Source: JABMNT01 sp048262255 (GTDB lineage: Bacteria > Pseudomonadota > Alphaproteobacteria > Rhodospirillales > Casp-alpha2). Taken from it: DNA of 64,000 nt. Below are positions 17,656 to 25,454 of this stretch, one piece after another. The stretch's first letter is position 1; each line of letters starts with the position of its first letter. A program made the translations under genes and the position numbers. The notes under the pieces are model-generated. The model did no database searches. It was given only the letters and a program-made list of their open reading frames with translations, and was not told where the DNA came from. Where the stretch lies: assembly GCA_048262255.1 (NCBI GenBank), contig JBLXFH010000002.1, forward strand, positions 806,001 to 870,000, given 5' to 3'.

Positions 17656-18927
17656 TCAAGAGGAGCCGAACAGATTCTGTGTGAATTGCCGAAACCAGGC
17701 ATCGCCGCTTGCTGCGGTTTCCCGGCGCACCGCATCGCTTTCACCAATCGCGCTGGAGAACCCGTGAATACCTGTGATGCGTCCCTCTTTCGCTATGTAG
17801 TCGCCGCCCACCTTTAATCCATAATCCTGGGCGAGCAGAAAATAGCAGGCGTTATCGTAGGTCGGCGTCGCAGCGGCTTTACCAGTCAGCATGCTGCCGA
17901 CAGCATCCGCACACACCCGGCCCTGACTGGCTGCCGCGTGCGCCGACTTTGACATGTCGCCTGCGTCCGTCGCATCGCCGATGATATGAACATTCTCAAG
18001 CAATTGCGATTCCAGAGTTATGGCATCAACCGGACACCAACCTGTATCATCCGTGAGGCCTGAACGATGGGCAATATCTCCTGCGCGCTGCGGCAGGATA
18101 ATACTGGCAAGCCCAGGGGTTAACGTCTCACCATCATAGCTGATGGCCCCATTTGCACTGTCAACAGCTTCGAGTTTACCGCCAAATTCTGCAGGCACCC
18201 ATTCGATCATATCCCCATAAAACCGCTCCCAGGCGGGCAGAATGCGATCCATCAAAGGAAACTCGTCCTTATTATCGAGAACCAGGATTTTTGATTTCGC
18301 CTTACGGGTTTTCAGATAGTGGGCGATCATGGATGCCCGCTCATAGGGGGCCGGCGTACATCGGTAAGGACGTTCCGGCACGGATAGAACGACCAACCCC
18401 CCATCATCAAGAGCATCCAGACGCTTTTTCAAAGGATCAATCTCTGCGCCCAACTCATAGGCATGGGGAAAGACCGATGGGGCAGCGGCATCATAACCTT
18501 GTAGGCTTTTGGTAACAAAGCCGATCCCCGGAGAGACGATAAGCCGGTCATAGACAATTACTTCGCCCGATGAGGCATGGACAACCGCTCTTTCCGGATC
18601 AATGCGTTCGGCGCGGGCGGTCAAAACCTTCAAGTCTCCCATCTTCCTGAAAAAATCGTAAGAAAAATCCAGAGATTGGCGATCGCGCAATCCGGCCAGA
18701 TAGGCCCCGGAAGAAAAACAGGCTGTGTAGACCGGGTTGGGTTCAATGATCGTCACATCAATAGACGAAAAAGTGCTTATCAACTGGCGTGCCGCAGCGA
18801 CACCGCCAACACCGCCCCCAATGACAACAACCCGCAGACGTGCACTTCCAAAGACGGGCCGGCCACCCACACAAAGGCCCGCCCCTAAAACCGATTGTAC
18901 AAACAATCGTCGATTAATCGCTCTCAT
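17656..18927 (-). CDS. soxF: SoxF, flavoprotein of flavocytochrome c sulfide dehydrogenase type
   Basis: 423 residues. A Tat-like signal (NRRLFVQSVLGAG) precedes a Rossmann FAD motif VVVIGGGVGGVAAARQL. The redox-active cysteines of the FccB/SoxF group appear in NPVYTACFSSGAYL and in PYRCTPAPYERA; the second FAD segment is NVHIIGDATDAGDMSKSAHAAASQG. It is a periplasmic enzyme oxidising sulfide or sulfur intermediates. The usual cytochrome partner SoxE is not in the window. It is divergent from soxX and heads the leftward soxF-soxS-glcG-like group. Confidence 0.9.
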   Translation of the reverse strand: MRAINRRLFVQSVLGAGLCVGGRPVFGSARLRVVVIGGGVGGVAAARQLISTFSSIDVTIIEPNPVYTACFSSGAYLAGLRDRQSLDFSYDFFRKMGDLKVLTARAERIDPERAVVHASSGEVIVYDRLIVSPGIGFVTKSLQGYDAAAPSVFPHAYELGAEIDPLKKRLDALDDGGLVVLSVPERPYRCTPAPYERASMIAHYLKTRKAKSKILVLDNKDEFPLMDRILPAWERFYGDMIEWVPAEFGGKLEAVDSANGAISYDGETLTPGLASIILPQRAGDIAHRSGLTDDTGWCPVDAITLESQLLENVHIIGDATDAGDMSKSAHAAASQGRVCADAVGSMLTGKAAATPTYDNACYFLLAQDYGLKVGGDYIAKEGRITGIHGFSSAIGESDAVRRETAASGDAWFRQFTQNLFGSS

Positions 18928-19031
18928 TATGATCCAGACAAATCAGGGTAAAAATCAATTATGTGTCGCCGACCTCAGATCATGCCATAATAAACAGGAT
19001 CGTACAGATTGGGAAAATAACTTATTCGAAC

Positions 19032-19061
19032 TTGATATTTTATAATTATTGAATATGATGT
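19032..19061. promoter_or_regulatory. Sox-type inverted-repeat operator, copy 2
   Basis: A 30-bp AT-rich element between soxF and soxX with flanks ATATT...AATAT; the inner 22 bp match their own reverse complement at 18 positions. It shares TTGATATTnTATAnTT and GAATATGATGT with the copy at 25380-25409. Such ATTC/GAAT-type repeats are typical of ArsR-family SoxR/SqrR/BigR operators. Confidence 0.6.
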
Positions 19062-19171
19062 ATCGAACAGTCAACCTTCGATGTTTGACGCGCCAACTGA
19101 AGACCAGTAAAAACTGGCTTAGTACAGGGATTGCGGAGCGCCTATGCGCCGCAAGGTATAAGGAGGAAACA

Positions 19172-19627
19172 TTGGTTATAAAGACCTTGGCCATAGCGGC
19201 TGCAGGCACAGTTATTGCCTTGTCGCTCAGTCTTCCGGCTTCGGCAGCTGGCACAGTAAAATTTGAAATCAAAGACGATGCCATTGCCGCATCCCTCACC
19301 GGCAAAGCCGGCGATCCGGTAAACGGCAAGAAAATCGCCATCAATCGTAAAAAAGGCAACTGCCTCGCTTGCCATTCGATGCCGATCCCCGAACAGGCTT
19401 TCCATGGAAATATCGGGCCCGACCTTAAAGGCGTGGCTGACCGGTATGAAGAGGGCGAGTTGCGGCTACGTGTCGTGGATTCAAAAATCGTCAATGAAGA
19501 CACCATCATGCCAGCCTTTTATCGCGACACGGGCTTTCACCGTGTCTTGAAAAAATTTGCAGGCCAGACCGTTCTTTCCGCTGAGGAAGTGGAAGACGTT
19601 GTCGCCTATTTAATGACGCTGAAATAA
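19172..19627 (+). CDS. soxX: SoxX, monohaem cytochrome c of the SoxAX complex (TTG start)
   Basis: 151 residues from a TTG at 19172: AAGGAGG ends five bases before it and the product starts straight into a signal peptide (KTLAIAAAGTVIALSLSLPASA). An upstream ATG at 19049 would translate the operator region and is unlikely. The haem site is CLACH (64-68), with a probable axial Met in TIMPAFYRDTG. SoxX pairs with SoxA to attach thiosulfate to the SoxY cysteine. It leads the soxXYZAB-soxV run, 40 bp before soxY. Confidence 0.93.
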   Translation: MVIKTLAIAAAGTVIALSLSLPASAAGTVKFEIKDDAIAASLTGKAGDPVNGKKIAINRKKGNCLACHSMPIPEQAFHGNIGPDLKGVADRYEEGELRLRVVDSKIVNEDTIMPAFYRDTGFHRVLKKFAGQTVLSAEEVEDVVAYLMTLK

Positions 19628-19667
19628 TTGTCCAAGAGACACGGCGTTCCCAGTTAAGGAGATACCA

Positions 19668-20147
19668 ATGCAGTCACAAAAAACCATCCTTCAGGTCTCA
19701 CGGCGCGATGTCTTGAGCTATGCCAGTGCCGGCGTTCTGGCAGCTGCGGGTGTTGGCTTGTTTGGCTCAATTGCCAAAGCCGACAAAAAAATGACCATGG
19801 AAGCGATTGAAAAAATTGCCGCCGGTCGCGAGACACAAAGCGGCAAGATAACTCTTGAGCTCCCTCAGATTGCCGAAAATGGCAACACGGTGCCGATCAC
19901 TGTTGAAGTGGAAAGCCCCATGACGGATTCCGACCATGTCAAAGCAGTCCATATTTATGCTGAGGGCAATCCGTTGCCGGAAGTCGCAACCTTCCATTTC
20001 AGCCCGGCCAATGGCCTCGCCAAAGCATCAACACGGATGCGTCTGGCCAAAACCCAAAACGTAGTTGCCGTTGCGGAAATGAGCGACGGATCATTATTTC
20101 AAGCCAGCACCGAGGTCAAAGTGACCATCGGTGGCTGTGGCGGTTGA
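19668..20147 (+). CDS. soxY: SoxY, sulfur-carrier subunit
   Basis: 159 residues. A Tat signal (SRRDVLSYASAGVLAAAGV) and the C-terminal swinging arm GGCGG with the carrier Cys157 identify SoxY, the subunit to which sulfur intermediates are covalently bound in the periplasm. AAGGAG precedes the ATG. It lies between soxX and soxZ; SoxZ has no signal and would be co-exported with SoxY through Tat. Confidence 0.95.
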   Translation: MQSQKTILQVSRRDVLSYASAGVLAAAGVGLFGSIAKADKKMTMEAIEKIAAGRETQSGKITLELPQIAENGNTVPITVEVESPMTDSDHVKAVHIYAEGNPLPEVATFHFSPANGLAKASTRMRLAKTQNVVAVAEMSDGSLFQASTEVKVTIGGCGG

Positions 20148-20168
20148 TCGGGAAAGGGAACCAGAAAA

Positions 20169-20495
20169 ATGGCAAAAGTTAAAGCCCGCGTAAAAGCACC
20201 AAAAACCGTAAAGAAAGACGAAGTCTTTGAAATTAAAACCCTGATCTCCCATAAAATGGAATCCGGTCAACGCAAAGGGAAAGACGGCAAAAGAATTCCG
20301 CGTCTGATCATCAACAAGTTTGTCTGCGCCTATAATGGAAAAGAAGTCTTCTCTGCTGACTGGCATGGCGCGATTTCCGCCAATCCGTATATGGCCTTTT
20401 TTGTAAAAGCCGTTGACAGCGGATCGCTCGACTTTGCCTGGACAGATGATTCTGGCGAAGTTTTCAAAAAATCGGCCAAAATTTCGGTCAGTTAA
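20169..20495 (+). CDS. soxZ: SoxZ, partner of the sulfur carrier SoxY
   Basis: 108 residues, leaderless, with the Ig-like SoxZ pattern: KVKARVKAPKTVKKDEVFEIKTLISHKMESG at the start, then FVCAYNGKEVFSADWHGAISANPYMAFFVKAVDSG, ending in FTW-like DFAWTDDSGEVFKKSAKISV. It forms the heterodimer with SoxY. It starts 21 bp after soxY with GGGAA upstream. Confidence 0.95.
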   Translation: MAKVKARVKAPKTVKKDEVFEIKTLISHKMESGQRKGKDGKRIPRLIINKFVCAYNGKEVFSADWHGAISANPYMAFFVKAVDSGSLDFAWTDDSGEVFKKSAKISVS

Positions 20496-20510
20496 CAAAG
20501 GGGAAGACTT

Positions 20511-21311
20511 ATGCGTAATATCTTTATAGGAGCGCTTGGCATCACCGCTTTGACCGTCAGTACATATGGTTCGGTTGTTGTTGCCGAAGACTGGGGTAAA
20601 TATCAGGTCGACGATCGCCGCAGCGGTTATACCTATGCGGCCAAAGAAACCCGTAACATCCAGGATGATGATTTTGAAAATCCCGCAATGATCTGGGTGG
20701 ATGATGGAGAAACCCTATGGAATCAGGTTGAGGGCGAAGCCGGAAAATCCTGCGCCTCCTGCCATAACGACGCCTCTGTCAGCATGAAAACCGCTCCGGC
20801 TGAATATCCCAAATACAGCGCCAAGCACAAAAAGATGCAAAGCCTGGAGCAGCGGATCAACCAATGCCGTACGGAAAACATGAAAGCAGAACCTTTCAAG
20901 TGGGAATCCAACGGCATGCTGGCGATGACAACGTTTGTTCGTCACCAGGCCAACGGCCAGCCGGTCAACGTCAAGGTCGATGGCGAAGCGGCTCCGTTCT
21001 TCAAAAAAGGCGAAGCCTTCTTTAATGAGCGCCGCGGTCAGCTGGATATGGCCTGCAAACATTGTCATGAAGATAATGCCGGCAACATGGCGCGCGCCAA
21101 TCTGCTCAGCCAGGGCCAAAGCAACGGCTTTCCGACTTATCGCCTGAAGTGGCAAAAAGCCGGGTCGATCCACCGCCGGTTCCGCGGCTGCAACTCGAAC
21201 ATCCGGGCAACGCCTTTTGCCTACGGCTCTGATGAATATGTCAATCTGGAGCTTTATGTTGCATGGCGTGGACGCGGCTTGCCGGTCGAAACGCCTGCCG
21301 TAAGGAACTAG
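20511..21311 (+). CDS. soxA: SoxA, dihaem cytochrome c of the SoxAX complex
   Basis: 266 residues with a signal peptide (first ~25). Two haem sites are present: CASCH (81-85) and CKHCH (182-186); many SoxA proteins have lost the first, so this is the dihaem form. Cys227 in RFRGCNSNIRATPF is the conserved cysteine that ligates the active-site haem as persulfide. With SoxX it forms the c-type cytochrome that conjugates thiosulfate to SoxY. AAGGGGAAG precedes the ATG. Confidence 0.95.
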   Translation: MRNIFIGALGITALTVSTYGSVVVAEDWGKYQVDDRRSGYTYAAKETRNIQDDDFENPAMIWVDDGETLWNQVEGEAGKSCASCHNDASVSMKTAPAEYPKYSAKHKKMQSLEQRINQCRTENMKAEPFKWESNGMLAMTTFVRHQANGQPVNVKVDGEAAPFFKKGEAFFNERRGQLDMACKHCHEDNAGNMARANLLSQGQSNGFPTYRLKWQKAGSIHRRFRGCNSNIRATPFAYGSDEYVNLELYVAWRGRGLPVETPAVRN

Positions 21312-21332
21312 ACCCGCAGATTAAATTATCAT

Positions 21333-21362
21333 AAGGGGATGCGCTTCGGGGCATCCCCTTTT
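21333..21362 (+). terminator. Strong hairpin between soxA and soxB
   Basis: Perfect 10-bp stem AAGGGGATGC (21333-21342) with GCATCCCCTT (21351-21360), 8-base loop, then TTGTTTG. It looks like an intrinsic terminator or attenuator, or an RNA-processing stem, placed 38 bp before soxB inside the apparent operon. It would lower soxB-soxV expression relative to soxXYZA. Confidence 0.6.
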
Positions 21363-21399
21363 GTTTGCTTATAACACCACTAATACGGAGATCAATGCC

Positions 21400-23088
21400 A
21401 TGATGGATCGTCGGCAATTCCTTCAGGTTGCGGCAGCGACAGCGGCCCTGACCGGAGCGTCCGGAGCCTTTTCCAAGGTCGCCGCCCAACAAAGCCTGAG
21501 CCAGCAAGACCTGTTGGAGTTTGACGCCAAAGGTCAGGTCACCCTGCTCAACTTCACCGACTGTCATGCCCAGCTGGTTCCCATTTATTTTCGTGAACCT
21601 TCGGTCAACCTCGGTGTTGGCGAGGTCCATGGCCTGCCCCCTCACCTGACCGGCAAGGATTTTATCAATCATTTCGGCCTCGACATCGCCTCGCCAGAAG
21701 CATACGCCCTGAGCAGTCAGGACTTTTCCGCCCTCGCCAAAACCTATGGTCGGGTTGGCGGTATGGACCGCATGGCGACCCTGGTCAAAGCGATACGCGC
21801 CGAACGCCCGAACAACACCCTCCTTCTAGATGGTGGCGACACCTGGCAGGGGTCCTACACGGCATTGAAATCCAGTGGTCAGGACATGGTTGATGTGATG
21901 AACGGCCTCGGCGTTGACGCCATGACGGCTCACTGGGAATTCACCTATGGAGCGGATCGGGTAAAAGAGCTCATTGACAACCTCAATTTTCCATTTCTGG
22001 CTGGCAACGTCATCGATACGGAATGGGAGGAAAGTGTTTTCCCCTCAACTCAGTTTTTCGAGCGCGGCGGTGTCAAAATAGCGGTGATCGGACAGGCCTT
22101 CCCCTATACACCCGTCGCCAACCCCCGTTACATGATACCGGAATGGTCCTTCGGAATTCGCGAGGCTCTGGTTCAGGAACACGTTGATGCGGTTCGTGAT
22201 CAGGGCGCCGAACTGGTTGTCCTGCTCAGCCACAACGGTTTTGACGTGGACCGCAAGCTGGCGTCGCGGGTCAAGGGCATTGATGTGATCCTGACCGGCC
22301 ATACCCATGATGCCCTGCCGGAAGCCATCCGCGTTGGCAAAACACTGCTGGTTGCGTCCGGTTCGCATGGCAAGTTTCTGGCCCGGCTTGATCTTGAAGT
22401 GAAAGACGGTACCGTTGTCGATTTCGCGTTCAAACTGATCCCGGTGTTTTCCGATGTGATCACGCCGGACCCGGATATGGCGGCTTTGATACAGAAAATC
22501 CGCGCTCCTCATGAACAGACCCTGAGCAAGGTATTGGGCACAACGGACAGCACCCTTTATCGGCGCGGCAATTTCAATGGCACCTTTGATGATCTGATCT
22601 GCCAAGCCCTGTTGCAGGAACGCGATGCCGAGATTGCCCTGTCTCCAGGATTCCGCTGGGGTTCCAGCCTGCTCGCCGGGCAGGACATCACAACAGAGGA
22701 CGTCTTTAACCAAACGGCGATCACTTATCCAAAAGCCTATCGCAGCGAGATGTCCGGACAACTGATCAAGGATATTCTGGAAGACGTGGCTGACAACCTG
22801 TTCAACCCGGACCCCTATTACCAACAGGGTGGTGATATGGTGCGCATGGGCGGTGCCGCCTATACCATTGACGTGAACCAGACAATTGGTAGCCGGATCA
22901 GTGATCTAACATCCTTGAAAGATGGCAAACCGATCGATCCCAACAAAAACTACTTGGTCGCCGGATGGGCATCGGTCAACGAAGGCACGGAAGGCCCGCC
23001 GGTCTATGATCTGGTCAGCAACTATATCGAAACCGAAAAAACGGTTACGGTACCGGAGAATAAAAACATACGGGTTGTCGGCGGATAA
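21400..23088 (+). CDS. soxB: SoxB, dimanganese thiosulfohydrolase
   Basis: 562 residues from the ATG at 21400 (GGAG nine bases upstream), with a Tat signal (DRRQFLQVAAATAALTGAS). The metallophosphoesterase-type metal ligands appear in LLNFTDCHAQL, LLLDGGDTWQGS, AHWEFTYG, LLSHNGFD and LTGHTHD; the 5'-nucleotidase-like C-terminal domain follows (LICQALLQERDAEIALSPGFRWG). It releases sulfate from SoxY-bound S-sulfonate. An upstream TTG at 21361 lies in the tail of the hairpin and is unlikely as the start. Confidence 0.95.
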   Translation: MMDRRQFLQVAAATAALTGASGAFSKVAAQQSLSQQDLLEFDAKGQVTLLNFTDCHAQLVPIYFREPSVNLGVGEVHGLPPHLTGKDFINHFGLDIASPEAYALSSQDFSALAKTYGRVGGMDRMATLVKAIRAERPNNTLLLDGGDTWQGSYTALKSSGQDMVDVMNGLGVDAMTAHWEFTYGADRVKELIDNLNFPFLAGNVIDTEWEESVFPSTQFFERGGVKIAVIGQAFPYTPVANPRYMIPEWSFGIREALVQEHVDAVRDQGAELVVLLSHNGFDVDRKLASRVKGIDVILTGHTHDALPEAIRVGKTLLVASGSHGKFLARLDLEVKDGTVVDFAFKLIPVFSDVITPDPDMAALIQKIRAPHEQTLSKVLGTTDSTLYRRGNFNGTFDDLICQALLQERDAEIALSPGFRWGSSLLAGQDITTEDVFNQTAITYPKAYRSEMSGQLIKDILEDVADNLFNPDPYYQQGGDMVRMGGAAYTIDVNQTIGSRISDLTSLKDGKPIDPNKNYLVAGWASVNEGTEGPPVYDLVSNYIETEKTVTVPENKNIRVVGG

Positions 23089-23109
23089 CCCCCTGACCAA
23101 GGAGATATA

Positions 23110-23853
23110 ATGGACGGCTTGGATATTACCTACGGCGGCGCGCTTATTGCCGGCCTGTTGAGCTTCTTGTCGCCTTGCGTCCTGCCTCTTGTTCCGCCTT
23201 ATCTGTGTTTTCTGGGCGGTGTAACGCTGGATCAGATTACCGATGAGGGGGCCGTCGACCCCGCCGTCTCCCGGCGTGTTTTCCTGTCTGCTCTCGCTTT
23301 TGTTCTGGGTTTTTCAACCGTCTTCATCGGTCTTGGCGCAACAGCCACGACTTTTGGTCAGGCCATCGCTGATCATATCGAGATACTCTCCAAAATCGCC
23401 GGAGTTGTCATTATCATTTTGGGCCTGCATTTCATTGGTCTGTTCCGCATTGCCCTGCTGTTCCGGGAAGCCCGTTTCCATATGGATGCCAAACCGGCCG
23501 GTTTGGTCGGGGCCTATGTGATCGGGCTGGCCTTTGCCTTTGGCTGGACTCCCTGTGTCGGCCCAATCCTCGCCGCCATTCTGTTTATTGCCGGAACAGA
23601 AGGCAGTATTTCATCCGGCATCGGATTGCTGGCGGTTTATTCCGCCGGCCTTGGCATCCCGTTTCTGGCCGCCGCCCTTGCGGTCCGGCCGTTCATGCGG
23701 TTCATGGGCAAATTCAAACGCCACATGCCGACTGTAGAACGTCTGATTGGCGTTCTGCTGATTATCACAGGCCTGCTGTTCGTCACTGAAACCATGAACG
23801 AAATCGGCTTCTGGTTATTGGAAACCTTCCCGAGTTTGGGAAAAGTCGGTTAG
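23110..23853 (+). CDS. soxV: SoxV/CcdA-type transmembrane thiol-disulfide transporter
   Basis: 247 residues with six membrane helices. One redox Cys lies in each repeat: SFLSPCVLPLVPPY near residue 22 and FGWTPCVGPILAA near 140. CcdA proteins move electrons from cytoplasmic thioredoxin to periplasmic thiol proteins; SoxV does so for SoxW. AAGGAG lies before the ATG, and the stop overlaps the convergent gene by four bases. Confidence 0.92.
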   Translation: MDGLDITYGGALIAGLLSFLSPCVLPLVPPYLCFLGGVTLDQITDEGAVDPAVSRRVFLSALAFVLGFSTVFIGLGATATTFGQAIADHIEILSKIAGVVIIILGLHFIGLFRIALLFREARFHMDAKPAGLVGAYVIGLAFAFGWTPCVGPILAAILFIAGTEGSISSGIGLLAVYSAGLGIPFLAAALAVRPFMRFMGKFKRHMPTVERLIGVLLIITGLLFVTETMNEIGFWLLETFPSLGKVG

Positions 23854-24599
23854 CCGAAGCGTAAAAAAAGCATACGGTCCGAGGAACGCAATTCCCGCAG
23901 GATATTGATCAGATTTTGCTGATTCTTTTCCTTGATCGCGACCCACAAACGGCCCAGCGAATAAAAACTCTGCTTCATCAGGCGCTGGAACTCGGAGTTT
24001 TCCAAATGCGGAGCCGGTGCGTTATCCATAACCTGCTGGTAAGCGTTCGTGGTAATGGCAAGATGGCGACGAAAGGCGTCCAGCTGGTCAATATCATCAA
24101 AAGCCGGCGGCGTATGGCGATAAGCAAACAATTGTTCAAAGGCCGCATTGGCACGGTCCACATGGTCAGAAAAAATAATCACGTGATTGCGCTGGCGGGT
24201 GCTGGCAAGCAACTGTCGGATTGGCTCCAGCGTCTTCCGGGCCTCTTTCAGGTTTCCCGCTCCGGCCTCGGCCAGCCCCTTTGATGATAGCGCTTCAATT
24301 TCCCTGAGCGTCGAGGCCCAGGCAGGATCATCAGCATACACATCCGGCGGCGATGCCGCGAATTCCATGACGAGTGAGCGCCACTTGTCCCGCCATTGCT
24401 CCAACTCAAACAGAGCCACCCCCGGATTGCCTGTGCGCAGATAAAAATCCGCCTCACGATAATGCGGCCAGGCCCCGGCCAACGTGCCGTGGAAATTACG
24501 GAAATCGCTGGCAGACGCTGTTTGCGGCAACAGGGAAAAGCCAACAACACATGCAAAAAAACTCAAAAATGTGAATACCCGGCGCATTGTTTTTTGCAT
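23850..24599 (-). CDS. Periplasmic helical protein of unknown function in the sox locus
   Basis: I do not recognise this family. The ATG at 24599 has GGAAGAG upstream and opens a 249-codon frame with a clear signal peptide (RRVFTFLSFFACVVGFSLLPQTASA). The mature part is helical and rich in Trp/Arg/Glu (YLRTGNPGVALFELEQWRDKW; TRQRNHVIIFSDHVDRANAAFEQ), with no Cys in the mature chain and no CxxCH. It is divergent from soxW across a putative Sox operator and tail-overlaps soxV, so it is likely a co-regulated component of the Sox periplasmic machinery. A four-helix bundle resembling haem-free cytochrome c' would fit but is a guess. Confidence 0.75.
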   Translation of the reverse strand: MQKTMRRVFTFLSFFACVVGFSLLPQTASASDFRNFHGTLAGAWPHYREADFYLRTGNPGVALFELEQWRDKWRSLVMEFAASPPDVYADDPAWASTLREIEALSSKGLAEAGAGNLKEARKTLEPIRQLLASTRQRNHVIIFSDHVDRANAAFEQLFAYRHTPPAFDDIDQLDAFRRHLAITTNAYQQVMDNAPAPHLENSEFQRLMKQSFYSLGRLWVAIKEKNQQNLINILRELRSSDRMLFLRFG

Positions 24600-24647
24600 T
24601 ACATTCTCTTCCAGCCTATCGGTTTCTTTTGTTGAAATCCTTACACT

Positions 24648-24671
24648 ACATATGCGAAAATTGGAATATGT
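24648..24671. promoter_or_regulatory. Sox-type inverted-repeat operator, copy 3
   Basis: ACATAT (24648-24653), 12 bases, ATATGT (24666-24671): a symmetric AT-rich repeat in the divergent gap between the unknown protein and soxW. Its arms resemble those of the other sox sites, but the core differs. Confidence 0.45.
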
Positions 24672-24721
24672 TATTTCTGGCGCTGACGCTAAACTGATAC
24701 CCAACGGATAAGGAACTGCAA

Positions 24722-25342
24722 GTGATTACACGTCGTACATTTGGACGCTACGCAGCCGCTGGACTGGCCGCCGCTTTGCCTCTTCCGGCTTTTGCGGCAA
24801 AAGACCTGAAGCCCATTCTGCGTGAAGACGGCACATATACCCAGTCGTGGTTTCTCGACAGCTTTCTCGAACTGTCGGATGATCTGGCGGAAGCACAAGC
24901 CAATGGCAAACGCTTTGCCATTATGTGGGAACAAGCCGGCTGCCCCTATTGCCGGGAAACCCATATGGTCAATTTCGCCCAGCCGGAAATCCGCGATTTT
25001 GTTGAGGCGCATTTTTATATTGTCCAGCTGGACATATGGGGATCACGAGAAGTCATCGATTTTGATGGCGCTCCAACCACGGAGAAAAAGCTGGCGCGTA
25101 AAAACAACGTGCGCTTCACCCCGACCATTCAGTTTTTCCCGGAAAGCCTGGATGAGATGGACGGGAAACCCGGAAAGGCCGGCGAATTGCTGCGCATGCC
25201 CGGTTATTTCAAACCCCAGCATTTTCTGACGATGTTCCAGTTCATCCAGGAAAAGGCCTACGAGAACGGCTCGTTTCAGCCTTACCTGAAAGCCAAATTA
25301 ACACAATCCACACCGGCACCTACCAAACCCCTCGCCTGGTAG
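24722..25342 (+). CDS. soxW: SoxW-type periplasmic thioredoxin (GTG start)
   Basis: 206 residues from a GTG at 24722 with AAGGA eight bases upstream; a signal peptide (RRTFGRYAAAGLAAALPLPAFA) follows at once. The redox site is EQAGCPYCRETH, and FTPTIQFFPE holds the cis-Pro. SoxW accepts electrons from SoxV to keep Sox proteins reduced. It is separated from soxC by 112 bp containing another operator. Confidence 0.9.
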   Translation: MITRRTFGRYAAAGLAAALPLPAFAAKDLKPILREDGTYTQSWFLDSFLELSDDLAEAQANGKRFAIMWEQAGCPYCRETHMVNFAQPEIRDFVEAHFYIVQLDIWGSREVIDFDGAPTTEKKLARKNNVRFTPTIQFFPESLDEMDGKPGKAGELLRMPGYFKPQHFLTMFQFIQEKAYENGSFQPYLKAKLTQSTPAPTKPLAW

Positions 25343-25379
25343 CACGACTGGTAAATTTACGCCATCGTCTTATTCTGTA

Positions 25380-25409
25380 TTGATATTATATATTTTTCGA
25401 ATATGATGT
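25380..25409. promoter_or_regulatory. Sox-type inverted-repeat operator, copy 4
   Basis: Thirty bases sharing TTGATATTnTATAnTT and GAATATGATGT with the copy before soxX, at the same spacing, located 46 bp upstream of soxC. It suggests that soxCD has its own regulated promoter. Confidence 0.6.
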
Positions 25410-25454
25410 TCTCAAGACAGCTCTAAAGAGCTGAAAAAGTCAGTAGGGAGACTG

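Noticed and set aside
22045..22824. 259-codon minus-strand frame within soxB
   Set aside because: Antisense shadow of a strongly conserved gene; no ribosome binding site or family pattern.
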